The position numbers were made by a program, and so were the translations under genes. From Kaistella chaponensis (GTDB lineage: Bacteria; Bacteroidota; Bacteroidia; Flavobacteriales; Weeksellaceae), in assembly GCF_900156725.1 (NCBI RefSeq), contig NZ_FTOI01000003.1:223488-287487 (forward strand): a stretch of DNA of 64,000 nt. Reading direction: 5' to 3'. Within the stretch, counting starts at the first letter, position 1; each line of letters opens with the position of its first letter. Below are positions 18,671 through 26,570 of the stretch, piece after piece. The notes under the pieces are model-generated. The model was not told the DNA's origin and did not search any database. It saw only the letters and a program-made list of their open reading frames with translations.

Positions 18671-19474
18671 ATGGCAAGACAAAAAGGACTTATGAAGTAC
18701 GTTGGCACTATCGGCGATGTGCGACACTTCAAGATAAAAGGTCAACAAGGATTTTTCGCCGGAATGGTTGGCGGACCAACCGCAGAACAGGTTAATTCCG
18801 CACCCGAATTTGAACGTACTCGTGAAAATATGAACGAGTTTGGCGGATGTGCAAGAGCTGGAAAGTCTGTGAGAACAGCACTTTCGGCATTGATGTCAAA
18901 AATGGCAGATAGCCAAGTTACAGGTCGATTAACTTCTATAATGAAGAAAATCAATTTGGAAGACGGAACGGAAGCCAGAGGCTACCGTAAGGTCGAAATC
19001 TCGACCCAAAGAAATTATTTACTGGGTTTTGAGTTCGATAAAAAGCTTTCCATTAATGGGGTTTTCAATGCTCCGTATGATGTAACCCATATCGCAGGTA
19101 GGGAAAGTGCAGATTTTATCATAGCTCCGTTTAATCCAGCCGATTTGATTTCCGCTCCTTCAGGAACCACACATTTCCGATTGATTAACGCTTTGGCGGT
19201 GGTTGCCGATTTTGTGTACAACGCAACAACCGGAACTTACGACCCTGATGACATCGTAAACAATGAGCTGAGCATCGTTGAGTATTCGGATTATATCCCT
19301 TTGAATACCGCTTATGCAGGCTCTACGTTAACCGCAACACTTCCGGGTGCTCCAACTTTGGGAGTGAATGTAACGGTTATTCAATGCATCGGGATTGAGT
19401 TTTTCCAAGAGGTTAACAGCAACTATTACGCTTTAAATTCCGGCAACTGTTTGCGAATTGAAGATGCGTTTTAA
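18671..19474 (+). CDS. DUF6266-like hypothetical protein
   Basis: A 267-aa protein of unknown function. The N-terminus (MARQKGLMKYVGTIGDVRHF, KIKGQQGFFAGMVGGPTAEQ, then EFERTRENMNEFGGCARAGKSVRTAL) resembles the opening of DUF6266 proteins: a short G-x-G turn, a basic strand and an F-x-x-x-R helix. The remainder is rich in short beta segments, with no signal peptide or membrane helix. That layout would suit a self-assembling structural protein, but this is inference. It is the first gene of a four-gene plus-strand cassette and is followed by its own terminator, suggesting a higher expression level than the genes downstream. Confidence 0.6.
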   Translation: MARQKGLMKYVGTIGDVRHFKIKGQQGFFAGMVGGPTAEQVNSAPEFERTRENMNEFGGCARAGKSVRTALSALMSKMADSQVTGRLTSIMKKINLEDGTEARGYRKVEISTQRNYLLGFEFDKKLSINGVFNAPYDVTHIAGRESADFIIAPFNPADLISAPSGTTHFRLINALAVVADFVYNATTGTYDPDDIVNNELSIVEYSDYIPLNTAYAGSTLTATLPGAPTLGVNVTVIQCIGIEFFQEVNSNYYALNSGNCLRIEDAF

Positions 19475-19487
19475 GCCAACCCAATCT

Positions 19488-19517
19488 AAAGCCTTCTTCA
19501 CAAGAGAAGGCTTTTTT
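19488..19517 (+). terminator. Intrinsic terminator
   Basis: AAAGCCTTCT pairs with AGAAGGCTTT around a short loop, followed by T6, directly after the DUF6266-like gene. Confidence 0.8.
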
Positions 19518-19542
19518 AATTAATTCCAAAAACGATTTTCAA

Positions 19543-19995
19543 ATGAAAGCAAAAATCATAAGAGTTGCCGAAGGCAAACAAAGCACATTGAGCCAGTTGT
19601 ACATTGATGGTATTTTTCAATGTTATTTGTTGGAAGACAAAATCAGAGCCATCAAAATACCAAAACAAACCGCAATTCCTGCAGGAAACTACACTTTAAG
19701 ACTGAACATCTGGGGCGGAATGAATGCCGAGTATCGGCAGAAATTCCCGAAGCTTCACAAAGGAATGATTGAAATAAATGGCTTGCCGAATTTCAGTTTT
19801 GTGTACATCCACATTGGGAACAATTTCAGACAAACCGCAGGTTGTCCGTTGTGTGGTTTCGGGTTCGATTTCATTGATGGCGATTACCAAATCGTAAGAA
19901 GTAAAGATGCTTACCAAATGATTTATCCAAAGCTTTTGAGCATCGCTCAAGGAGCAGAAAATCACATCAGCATCGAGAATAATTTTCAATTTTAA
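19543..19995 (+). CDS. DUF5675 family protein
   Basis: A 150-aa protein matching DUF5675, a family frequent in phages and mobile elements of Bacteroidetes with no proven activity. Visible features are an N-terminal strand (KAKIIRVAEGKQSTLSQLYI), CYLLEDKIRAIKIPKQTAIPAG near residue 26, then INGLPNFSFVYIHIGN near 78 and TAGCPLCGF near 100, carrying His and Cys residues that could be catalytic. Its placement before two small membrane proteins resembles a phage endolysin-holin cassette, so a cell-wall role is possible but unproven. Confidence 0.75.
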   Translation: MKAKIIRVAEGKQSTLSQLYIDGIFQCYLLEDKIRAIKIPKQTAIPAGNYTLRLNIWGGMNAEYRQKFPKLHKGMIEINGLPNFSFVYIHIGNNFRQTAGCPLCGFGFDFIDGDYQIVRSKDAYQMIYPKLLSIAQGAENHISIENNFQF

Positions 19996-20007
19996 AACCC
20001 CGTAACA

Positions 20008-20271
20008 ATGGAAAATGCAATCACATTAAACATCGTGTTCGGCTCTTTGATTAGTATGCTATTGGCGATTGTTGCCTACTTCATTAAACAACTTCATTCC
20101 GATTTTAAGAATATGGAAAAGGATTTAACCGAAGTAAAAACGATGGCTTTGCTCATCAAAACAGAGTTCAAAAGCAGTTATAGTATGCTCAATCAAAAAG
20201 TAGATTATCTGGAACACCGCGTAAACATTATTGAACAAAACAATTTAAAACATTCAGGCAATGAAAAATAA
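20008..20271 (+). CDS. Small membrane protein, holin/XhlA-like topology
   Basis: An 87-aa protein with one N-terminal membrane helix (residues 8-27, NIVFGSLISMLLAIVAYFIK) followed by a long charged helix (LHSDFKNMEKDLTEVKTMALL to LNQKVDYLEHRVNIIEQNN), likely coiled coil. This mirrors XhlA-type phage proteins. No family can be named with certainty. Its end overlaps the next gene by 11 bases, implying translational coupling. Confidence 0.6.
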   Translation: MENAITLNIVFGSLISMLLAIVAYFIKQLHSDFKNMEKDLTEVKTMALLIKTEFKSSYSMLNQKVDYLEHRVNIIEQNNLKHSGNEK

Positions 20272-20533
20272 TAATTTAAACTTAGTAGAGCGTGTAAAAG
20301 CTCCAACGCCAAAATGGTTCAAAATCGTTAGAGCCATCGGCATCACATTGACCGCCGTAGGCGGTGCAATCTTAACCGCTCCGGTGGCTATTCCTGCCAC
20401 GATTGTAACCGTTGCAGGGTATTTGGCATTGGGTGGAACCATCGCCACGGCAGTTGCTCAAACCGCTATCCAAGCGGAAGAAAGCAACGATGCCGAAAGT
20501 AAAGATGAAACAAAAAAAGCTGAAAAGCCTTAG
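20261..20533 (+). CDS. Small two-helix membrane protein
   Basis: A 90-aa protein with a basic N-terminus (NNNLNLVERVKAPTPKWFKI), two Gly/Ala-rich hydrophobic helices (about 26-41 and 43-64, containing AVGGAILTAPVAIPATIV), and an acidic, lysine-rich tail. The layout is that of a class II holin or a pore-forming peptide, but no family is recognised. It overlaps the preceding gene by 11 bases and ends shortly before a terminator. Confidence 0.55.
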   Translation: MKNNNLNLVERVKAPTPKWFKIVRAIGITLTAVGGAILTAPVAIPATIVTVAGYLALGGTIATAVAQTAIQAEESNDAESKDETKKAEKP

Positions 20534-20566
20534 TAGATAAGGGTTTTAGTAATGGTTAGTTTTTTT

Positions 20567-20594
20567 AATCCTGTCCTTTGGGCAGGATTTTTTA
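20567..20594 (+). terminator. Intrinsic terminator closing the small-gene cassette
   Basis: AATCCTG-CC pairs with GG-CAGGATT, followed by T6. Confidence 0.8.
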
Positions 20595-20720
20595 TTTTCT
20601 GCACCCGCTTGCAGTATTTTTATAAAACGGTGCTTTTATATTGCCTTTATATGGCTGTCAAAGTGCTAATAACGGTAACTCAGTGGATATGGTAAACGCA
20701 AACGAAGGTAGCCCAAACGG

Positions 20721-21143
20721 CTACCTTTTTAAATGCCTTGAAATATAGATGCGTTTCAGTTCGGAAATTAAAAGGAGCTGTTCGTACATCGCTCTTTCGT
20801 TTTGCTCCAGTGCTTTGAACTTTTTTACATCTTGCTGATAGGCTTTTTGTTTTTCCTGTAGATGTGCCATTTGTTCAAAAACGAGATTTTTAAAATCGTT
20901 TATTCTGATGAATGGAATAACAGAACCTACAAAGAATTGATGAAAAGATTTTGCTTTCCATAATCCAAACAATATGGTGCGGTACTGGTCTAATTCTTCC
21001 GTATTACGGCAGGAAATTACAAAGCAATTTGGGCAAGGTGTATCTAAAGGTTTTCCGCTGTTTAAACCTTTTGAAAGTGCATACAAATCAAATTCTGACT
21101 TTTGATTTTTTGGGCTATAGGTGTAGATTTTTGGAGTTTTCAT
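20721..21143 (-). CDS. DUF6943 family protein
   Basis: A 140-aa protein beginning MKTPKIYTYSPKNQKSEFDL, with LSKGLNSGKPLDTPCPNCFVI (a CxxC pair near 38-41) and a helical C-terminus. I recognise it as the DUF6943 type often seen in Bacteroidetes integrative elements; function unknown. The start at 21143 is chosen because the longer frame back to 21329 is low-complexity Phe/Lys sequence translated from a purine-rich tract. A hairpin (AAGGTAGCC/GGCTACCTT, 20705-20727) overlaps its stop. Confidence 0.65.
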   Translation of the reverse strand: MKTPKIYTYSPKNQKSEFDLYALSKGLNSGKPLDTPCPNCFVISCRNTEELDQYRTILFGLWKAKSFHQFFVGSVIPFIRINDFKNLVFEQMAHLQEKQKAYQQDVKKFKALEQNERAMYEQLLLISELKRIYISRHLKR

Positions 21144-21895
21144 ACTATCTGCTTTAAAAATTTTGCTCCGCTCCGCTTCGATGAAATATTTTGAAAAGAA
21201 GAAAGAAAAAAAGGGAAAAAAAAGAAAAAAGAAAGCCGTTTTATAGGTGGCGTGGCTAAAAAAGCAAAAGGAAACGGAATAAGTCCCGAAGGGTGGCAAG
21301 GCAACGAAAAAACTCGGCGAAGCCACCATAAATGCCTTGCCATTATGCCGTAGTCTTTTGCTTTTTTTTGAGCGTTGGGCTTGTGGAAGCCACCTAAATT
21401 TGCTTATTTTTTTTATTTATTGACCGGGTACTGATAACCAAATCTTCTTTTCATTTTCAGCTATCAATCAGGTTTCAATCGAAGAAATTTCTCTTCAGAA
21501 ATGGTCAATCGGAAACGAAACTTTCTTGTGAAGCGTTGGCAATGGGGCAAACAACTCGCAGGGATAAAAAGGCATATCCAAAACTGTTAGCGGTGGGAAA
21601 AAGCAAGTGTATGCGTTTCGCAATACGCTTGCTGTGCGGTGCTGAGGCGGGTGCAAATCAAGCGAAGTGCAATGCAATGGAACTATGCTGTTTGCACCTG
21701 CCGGAAGCACTTGGGAAATAATAAACTTATGCCTTTTTATTCCTGCACCGCTGAAATGGGTGGTGGGGAGCGTGGAAAAAAGCGAGGGCAAGGCGTTGGG
21801 AAGAAAAAATACGGCTTCCGATACCCGAAAAATATCAGGGTTGGGATTGTGCGTTGGGATATTTTTTCGGGTAGCGGACTATGGCATTGGCTATT

Positions 21896-21982
21896 TTACA
21901 TAATGTTATTATAGGACATTTTTGCGTTGGCGTAGTCGCCTACAAGCGTGGGGAAAATGTACTATAATGCCACATTATGTAA
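21896..21982. repeat. Imperfect inverted repeat
   Basis: TTACATAATGTTATTATAG (21896-21914) is inverted to CTATAATGCCACATTATGTAA (21962-21982), enclosing a 47-base segment that itself carries a small hairpin GGCG-TAGT-CGCC. Confidence 0.65.
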
Positions 21983-22279
21983 CTTAGCTTCCACCGATTT
22001 GCATACTGGCATAAACGGAACGGTGGTGGTGGTTGGAGTGCAGTGCCTTTTTGCTTTGTTTTTTGGGTGTTGGGACAGCTCTTTGCCACCGCAGGAACGA
22101 GGATGGCAATGTGCTGTAGCGCGTTGGCAAAAACAACGCAAAAAGTATGACAGTTGCAAATCGGTGGCAATGCCATAGAAGACAGGCGAAGCGTTGGGCT
22201 TGTGCGGTTGGCGCCTGGCTTAAGCCGTATTTTTTCTTGGCGTGGGCAGAGCGTGGGATATTTTACAAGTCCTATAATA
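21908..22279. repeat. Terminal-like inverted repeat around the GC-rich block
   Basis: TATTATAGGAC (21908-21918) and GTCCTATAATA (22269-22279) are perfect inverses 350 bases apart. They bracket four of the seven GCGTTGG copies as well as the right arm of the 21896-21982 inverted repeat. Confidence 0.55.
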
Positions 22280-22415
22280 AGTCGTAGTAAGGATATGAGG
22301 AACTAAGCCATTATCTCTTTAAACACAATAGCAGCTTATAACACAATAGTATTTGTGCATAAAACCAACTTGTATTATTTGTTATATTGTCATATTTTTA
22401 TTAAGCAAAAAAAGT

Positions 22416-22423
22416 TACCTTTG
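22416..22423 (+). promoter_or_regulatory. -7 promoter box for the AAA+ ATPase gene
   Basis: TACCTTTG matches TAnnTTTG and lies only 9 bases before the ATG, giving a very short or leaderless transcript. TTG at 22387 is the nearest upstream candidate -33. Confidence 0.55.
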
Positions 22424-22432
22424 CAGTAAGAA

Positions 22433-23458
22433 ATGGCACAGTTAGATTACATAAAAGAGATAGCGAAATATGGTCTGGAAAACGACCAGGAACGTTTATT
22501 GTCTGTGCTGAACGAATTAATTGAGCATTCAAAAAAAACAAAGAAACTCAATTTCGCCATTCAACTCCAATCCATTTTAAAAGATAGCTTAAGACTTCAA
22601 AAGTCAAATGGATTAACAAAAGTTGGTTCAGAAACTCATCTTAATAGAATTGAAGACAAAGAGTTATCTGAACTTATTTTAGAGAAAATCACTTCTGATT
22701 ATTCATTAGATAATATCATTGCCAACGAAAAGATATATACTGAACTGAAGTTTTTTATTGAGGAACACCATAAGATAGAAATCTTACAACAGTTTGATTT
22801 ACCAGTTTCTAATAAATTGCTTTTGTACGGACCTTCGGGTTGCGGAAAAACTCTTGCTTCCTATGTTATTGCAGGCGAATTAGATAAAATGATGGTGGTT
22901 ATTAATTTAGGAGCTATTGTTTCTTCTAAATTAGGCGAGACCAGTAAAAACCTATCTAAAATATTTAAAAAAGCAGCTACAGAAGATTGTATTATTTTTC
23001 TTGATGAATTTGATAGTTTAGGTAAAGTAAGAGATTATAGCCAAGACCACGGCGAAATGAAACGTGTTGTTAATACAATACTCCAATTGTTTGATTACCT
23101 TCCTCAAACTAGCATTGTTATCGCAGCAACAAATCAAAAAGATATGTTGGATGATGCTTTGTTAAGAAGATTTGATAACATCATTGGATTTGAATTGCCG
23201 AATGAAGCTGATATTAAAAAGCTAATTGAATTAACATTGAAAAATGGCAATTTTAAATTCGATAATAAAGCTGCTGCTAACAGAATTATTAAACAATCTA
23301 TTGGTTTATCTTATTACAGCATTCAAAAAACCTTGATTACTGCTATCAAAAGAACATTATTTGCTTCTGCAGCACCTAAGAATATACTTTCCGCTCAAAT
23401 CAATACGAGTATTTGGAAAACACTTGTTGAAACTGAAAAACATTCTTTAAACGTCTAA
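22433..23458 (+). CDS. ietA-like: AAA+ ATPase, IetA-like partner of a subtilase
   Basis: A 341-aa cytoplasmic AAA+ ATPase with an N-terminal helical region (1-125) and one AAA module. Walker A is GPSGCGKT (133-140), Walker B IIFLDEFD (187-194), sensor 1 ATN (232-234), and the arginine finger candidates are R245/R246 in LLRRFD. A lid domain follows. Its 3' end overlaps by 12 bases with a convergent S8 protease gene. AAA+/S8 pairs are known as IetAS, described as a plasmid-stability toxin-antitoxin pair and later as phage defence; in the described systems the genes are, as I recall, co-directional. The pairing suggests the ATPase restrains or activates the protease. Family fold is certain; the IetA name is inference. 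Confidence 0.75.
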   Translation: MAQLDYIKEIAKYGLENDQERLLSVLNELIEHSKKTKKLNFAIQLQSILKDSLRLQKSNGLTKVGSETHLNRIEDKELSELILEKITSDYSLDNIIANEKIYTELKFFIEEHHKIEILQQFDLPVSNKLLLYGPSGCGKTLASYVIAGELDKMMVVINLGAIVSSKLGETSKNLSKIFKKAATEDCIIFLDEFDSLGKVRDYSQDHGEMKRVVNTILQLFDYLPQTSIVIAATNQKDMLDDALLRRFDNIIGFELPNEADIKKLIELTLKNGNFKFDNKAAANRIIKQSIGLSYYSIQKTLITAIKRTLFASAAPKNILSAQINTSIWKTLVETEKHSLNV

Positions 23459-25894
23459 TTCATCAGCTTCAAGTCCTGCATCAATATCAAGTTCTTGTAT
23501 TACCTCAAGTTGGTTTATTAATTGAATTTCATCGTACAATTTCCCTGAATTATTTTTGATTGTTTCCTCTATAGATAAAACTATTGAGAAAGGAAATTCT
23601 GTAGGATAATCTTCTGGTAAACCACCTACCACCTGTTCAGATAATTTAGCGTGAACAGCTAACTTGAAAGTATTTCCTTCATTATTCAAATCATCTACAT
23701 TTACATTCAGAAATATTTTTTGAGTATTAGAATACGGCAATGGCTTTGATACATACCTGCCATTTTCCGACCAAGATAATGTTGTTTTTAGTTTTGACTT
23801 CAGTTCTTCATCGGGCTTCATAATATCATCAGCAGAATGGTTTTTGAAGATACTAAATGCCATATGAATTGGATTATAGGACAGCTGATTATTTTTAATC
23901 GGCAAAAATTTGAAGCACATTGTAGCGGTAACTTTCAAGATGCCTCGTTTTTTACCCAAATCATCTTCAATTAAGTATTTCGGAAAATTGATAGGATAAA
24001 TTCTAATATTGCCATTTCCAATAACATCCTCCAATATCAACGTTGCAGAGTTCTCATCAGAATATAAACTTTTCAAATCGTCAACTAAACCGTTGCCAAT
24101 TACTCTGTTTCTCAACTTTGATACGTCTGTTGCAAAAGGTATTAAGTTTAATGATGCTCCATTAATTATAAGTGCTTTTACACTTTCATTAGATAAAGCA
24201 GGATAATTTTTTATAATTTTTGCTGCAAGATTAGCTGTTAAAGGAGCGGCGAAACTTGTACCCACTTCCTGCATAATACCAATCTCTGGTCGAGCCGATA
24301 ATAATGTTAATGCAGGCTCGTCCATCCAATCTAAAGTATTAGCATTGTAATATCCCATATCGCCACCACTTTCAATTACATCGGGCTTGAAGTAGTTTTT
24401 ATTTGTTTTCTTGGGATTGTAAATCACTGACAAATCAATATGCCCTTTTCTGGTGTAGAGTGTTGGAAATTCACGACCTGATGCGATGCCTAAAAATGCA
24501 CCATCTTTTAAATTATCAGCTGCTGCACCAATGGTAACATTGTTCATACTATCAGCAGGTGTTGATAGATTAGTATGGTCGCCGTGGAAATAAGACAAAT
24601 CATAACTTGTATTTTCATTAATACAATTTTCATTGTTACCTGTACAAATAAAAATCAAGCTGTTTGTTTCGTAAGCGAATTTATCTAAGGAATAAGTATA
24701 ATCAGAAAATGTTTCATTCTTATACATAAAGCTACTGTAGCAAGTTGTTAAGGTAAATAATCTGATTTCAGGATATTTAGCTTTGACATCATATAACATA
24801 TTCAATAAATCAATCTCTGAAATATAACCACTTCCATTATCACTTATTTTTATAGAAAGCAACCTTGCATCTGCCGTTACTTCATTTTCAAAATTATTTC
24901 TGTGATTAAGTCTTCCCAAAGCTACTAATCCGGCTACGGCTGTTCCGTGACCTAATCTATTTCTACCTGCCTGGTCAATTAAAGGACTTCCTGCAAGTGT
25001 AAAAGTTGTATCGTCGATAATTAATGGAGCTAAAGCAGTTTGTTGAGCAATACCAGTATCAATAATCCCAACAATTGGTAAATCATCGCCAGCATTTTGA
25101 ATATCGAAACCAAACTGACGTTGAACCGTATTAAATTCTCCTGGTCTAATTGTGGTAAATGCAGAACTTGTAACACTTTCAATTATATCAAAGTTTTGGA
25201 TAATCTTTTGAATTTGTTCGGGTGTTGGGTTTTGTAATTCAATTCTATCATTTTCGACATCGTGCTTATACACTATACCTGAGCTTTCAATATACACAAT
25301 TAATGACTGTACGAGCTGTTGTTTTACCGCTTCGTCTAATGGTAAATCTATTAAGGATAAGTAAACAATTTCTCCAATATTTTCCAGTCTAACTTTCAGT
25401 ATATCATTTGCTTTTAGCAATTTAAATCCTGAAATATATTTGACGTAGTTAGAGTATTTTACATTTTGATTGTTATCTAATGCGTGCAAAATAAAATTAT
25501 TGACGTTTGTGATAAAGGTTTGAAACTTATCACGGTCAACTACTGCAAATAATCCTTTTTTAGCAAAATCATAAAAGGCTGTTGCTTCTAAACCAAAATC
25601 ATTATAATAATCCTGAAAATATTTATTGATAACAAATTGGTCTTGAAAAGCAATCTTTACATAATCTATATCATACGGAATATCTAAGGTAGTATCTTTC
25701 AGATTGTTTTTCTCTTCTACATCGGCAGTAAATCTCGTAATATCTGCTCTTAAAGATGTAGCCAGTCTAAAATAGTTTTTAGGTGCTGCGTCTTCATCGT
25801 CTTTATTACTATCAAAGCCATAATTATATTTGAAATCTTTGATTTCAGATAGTTGTTTTTCGCTTAAGAATTTAAGGTGAGATTTATTTGCCAT
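23447..25894 (-). CDS. ietS-like: S8 family peptidase (subtilase), IetS-like
   Basis: An 815-aa serine protease without a signal peptide, so cytoplasmic. The catalytic triad is visible: D279 in GIIDTG, H316 in GHGTAVAG and S547 in GTSFAAP, with the oxyanion N420 in CTGNNEN. A 270-residue N-terminal domain with no membrane segment precedes the catalytic domain, and a 230-residue beta-rich C-terminal region follows. The absence of a signal peptide, together with the adjacent AAA+ ATPase, argues for an intracellular effector rather than a secreted degradative enzyme, in line with IetS. It is convergent with the ATPase gene and has more AT-rich composition than the block at 21.3-22.3 kb. Confidence 0.8.
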   Translation of the reverse strand: MANKSHLKFLSEKQLSEIKDFKYNYGFDSNKDDEDAAPKNYFRLATSLRADITRFTADVEEKNNLKDTTLDIPYDIDYVKIAFQDQFVINKYFQDYYNDFGLEATAFYDFAKKGLFAVVDRDKFQTFITNVNNFILHALDNNQNVKYSNYVKYISGFKLLKANDILKVRLENIGEIVYLSLIDLPLDEAVKQQLVQSLIVYIESSGIVYKHDVENDRIELQNPTPEQIQKIIQNFDIIESVTSSAFTTIRPGEFNTVQRQFGFDIQNAGDDLPIVGIIDTGIAQQTALAPLIIDDTTFTLAGSPLIDQAGRNRLGHGTAVAGLVALGRLNHRNNFENEVTADARLLSIKISDNGSGYISEIDLLNMLYDVKAKYPEIRLFTLTTCYSSFMYKNETFSDYTYSLDKFAYETNSLIFICTGNNENCINENTSYDLSYFHGDHTNLSTPADSMNNVTIGAAADNLKDGAFLGIASGREFPTLYTRKGHIDLSVIYNPKKTNKNYFKPDVIESGGDMGYYNANTLDWMDEPALTLLSARPEIGIMQEVGTSFAAPLTANLAAKIIKNYPALSNESVKALIINGASLNLIPFATDVSKLRNRVIGNGLVDDLKSLYSDENSATLILEDVIGNGNIRIYPINFPKYLIEDDLGKKRGILKVTATMCFKFLPIKNNQLSYNPIHMAFSIFKNHSADDIMKPDEELKSKLKTTLSWSENGRYVSKPLPYSNTQKIFLNVNVDDLNNEGNTFKLAVHAKLSEQVVGGLPEDYPTEFPFSIVLSIEETIKNNSGKLYDEIQLINQLEVIQELDIDAGLEADELDV

Positions 25895-26012
25895 TAATTT
25901 AGGTTATTTGTTTCAGACGCATTTCAATATACAAATAATATCAAAATGACCATTTTGCTAAGATGTAAAGATAATAAAAGCATTTTAGTGTACGATTACG
26001 TGAAACAAAAAA

Positions 26013-26531
26013 GTAAGTAGGATAACTATATTTCCGCAAAACATATTTTTTGTATTTCTACGAAATACAAAAACCGATTTATCGGGATGATAGCAAGCAA
26101 AGCAACGAAGTGCTTGTTTCCATTTGCACCGAAAAGGTGCAAAGTGGCTTGTTTTTTATCGGAGATAAAAAATAAAAAATCTTTTTGCTCAAAAAAGGTT
26201 ATCCTACTTATCCTCTTTAATTAAGGTAATGAGGTGCAGAATGCACCGAAATTCTAAGAGAAAGCGGAGCTTTAGAAAATATTTTTTTTGCCGAAGGCAA
26301 AACCGCTAAAGCAATACAGTGCAAAATCCTACTGTAAGTAGGATAAGTACATTCTGCCAAAAAGATTGTTTTTTATTTCGTAGAAATGAAAAACGGATTT
26401 ATCTGATTAAAATAATGCAAAACAGTAAACCGTAGGTTTTCGTTTGCACTTAAAGGATTTGTTTTGGCTCGTTTTTTAGCGAAGCTAAAAAATGATAAAT
26501 GTTTCTGTTTAAAAATGCTTATCCTACTTAT
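26013..26531. repeat. Duplicated ~199-bp unit with inverted termini (origin-like)
   Basis: Two related units, 26013-26211 and 26334-26531. Each starts with GTAAGTAGGATAA and ends with its near inverse TTATCCTACTTAT, and the interiors align with each other (a long A/T tract, then GATTTATC, then a Ter-like hairpin). Short hairpins with GGTGC/GCACC arms lie inside and between them (26127, 26231). The whole tract occupies the gene-free space just downstream of the primase-helicase gene. This is the arrangement expected for a replication origin of the element. Confidence 0.65.
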
Positions 26532-26545
26532 CCACGCTAACCAAT

Positions 26546-26570
26546 GAAAAAAGGTGCAGAATGCACCTTT
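26546..26570 (-). terminator. Intrinsic terminator of the primase-helicase gene
   Basis: On the minus strand AAAGGTGC-ATTCT-GCACCTTT is followed by a T-run; the stem overlaps the stop codon. Confidence 0.8.

Larger units (their letters stand above)
21144..22415. other. Long non-coding GC-rich region with strand-biased GCGTTGG repeats
   Basis: About 1.27 kb without a believable gene. It opens with a purine-only tract (21190-21235). The heptamer GCGTTGG occurs seven times on the plus strand, at 21372, 21533, 21793, 21851, 21924, 22121 and 22191, and I found no copy on the minus strand. G-rich tracts such as GGTGGTGGTGGTTGG (22022) also lie on the plus strand. Two sets of inverted repeats (see 21896 and 21908) are embedded. 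Overlapping open frames exist on both strands but have no coherent protein character. A transfer origin, single-strand origin or structured RNA are the likeliest roles. Confidence 0.6.

Noticed and set aside
20705..20727. Hairpin AAGGTAGCC/GGCTACCTT as a strong terminator for DUF6943
   Set aside because: The stem overlaps the stop codon and lacks a good T-run on the minus strand; kept only as a note in that gene's entry.
21495..22178. Several overlapping open frames on both strands in the GC-rich block
   Set aside because: Compositionally odd, mutually overlapping and without domain-like or helix/strand character; better explained by the repeat-rich non-coding region.
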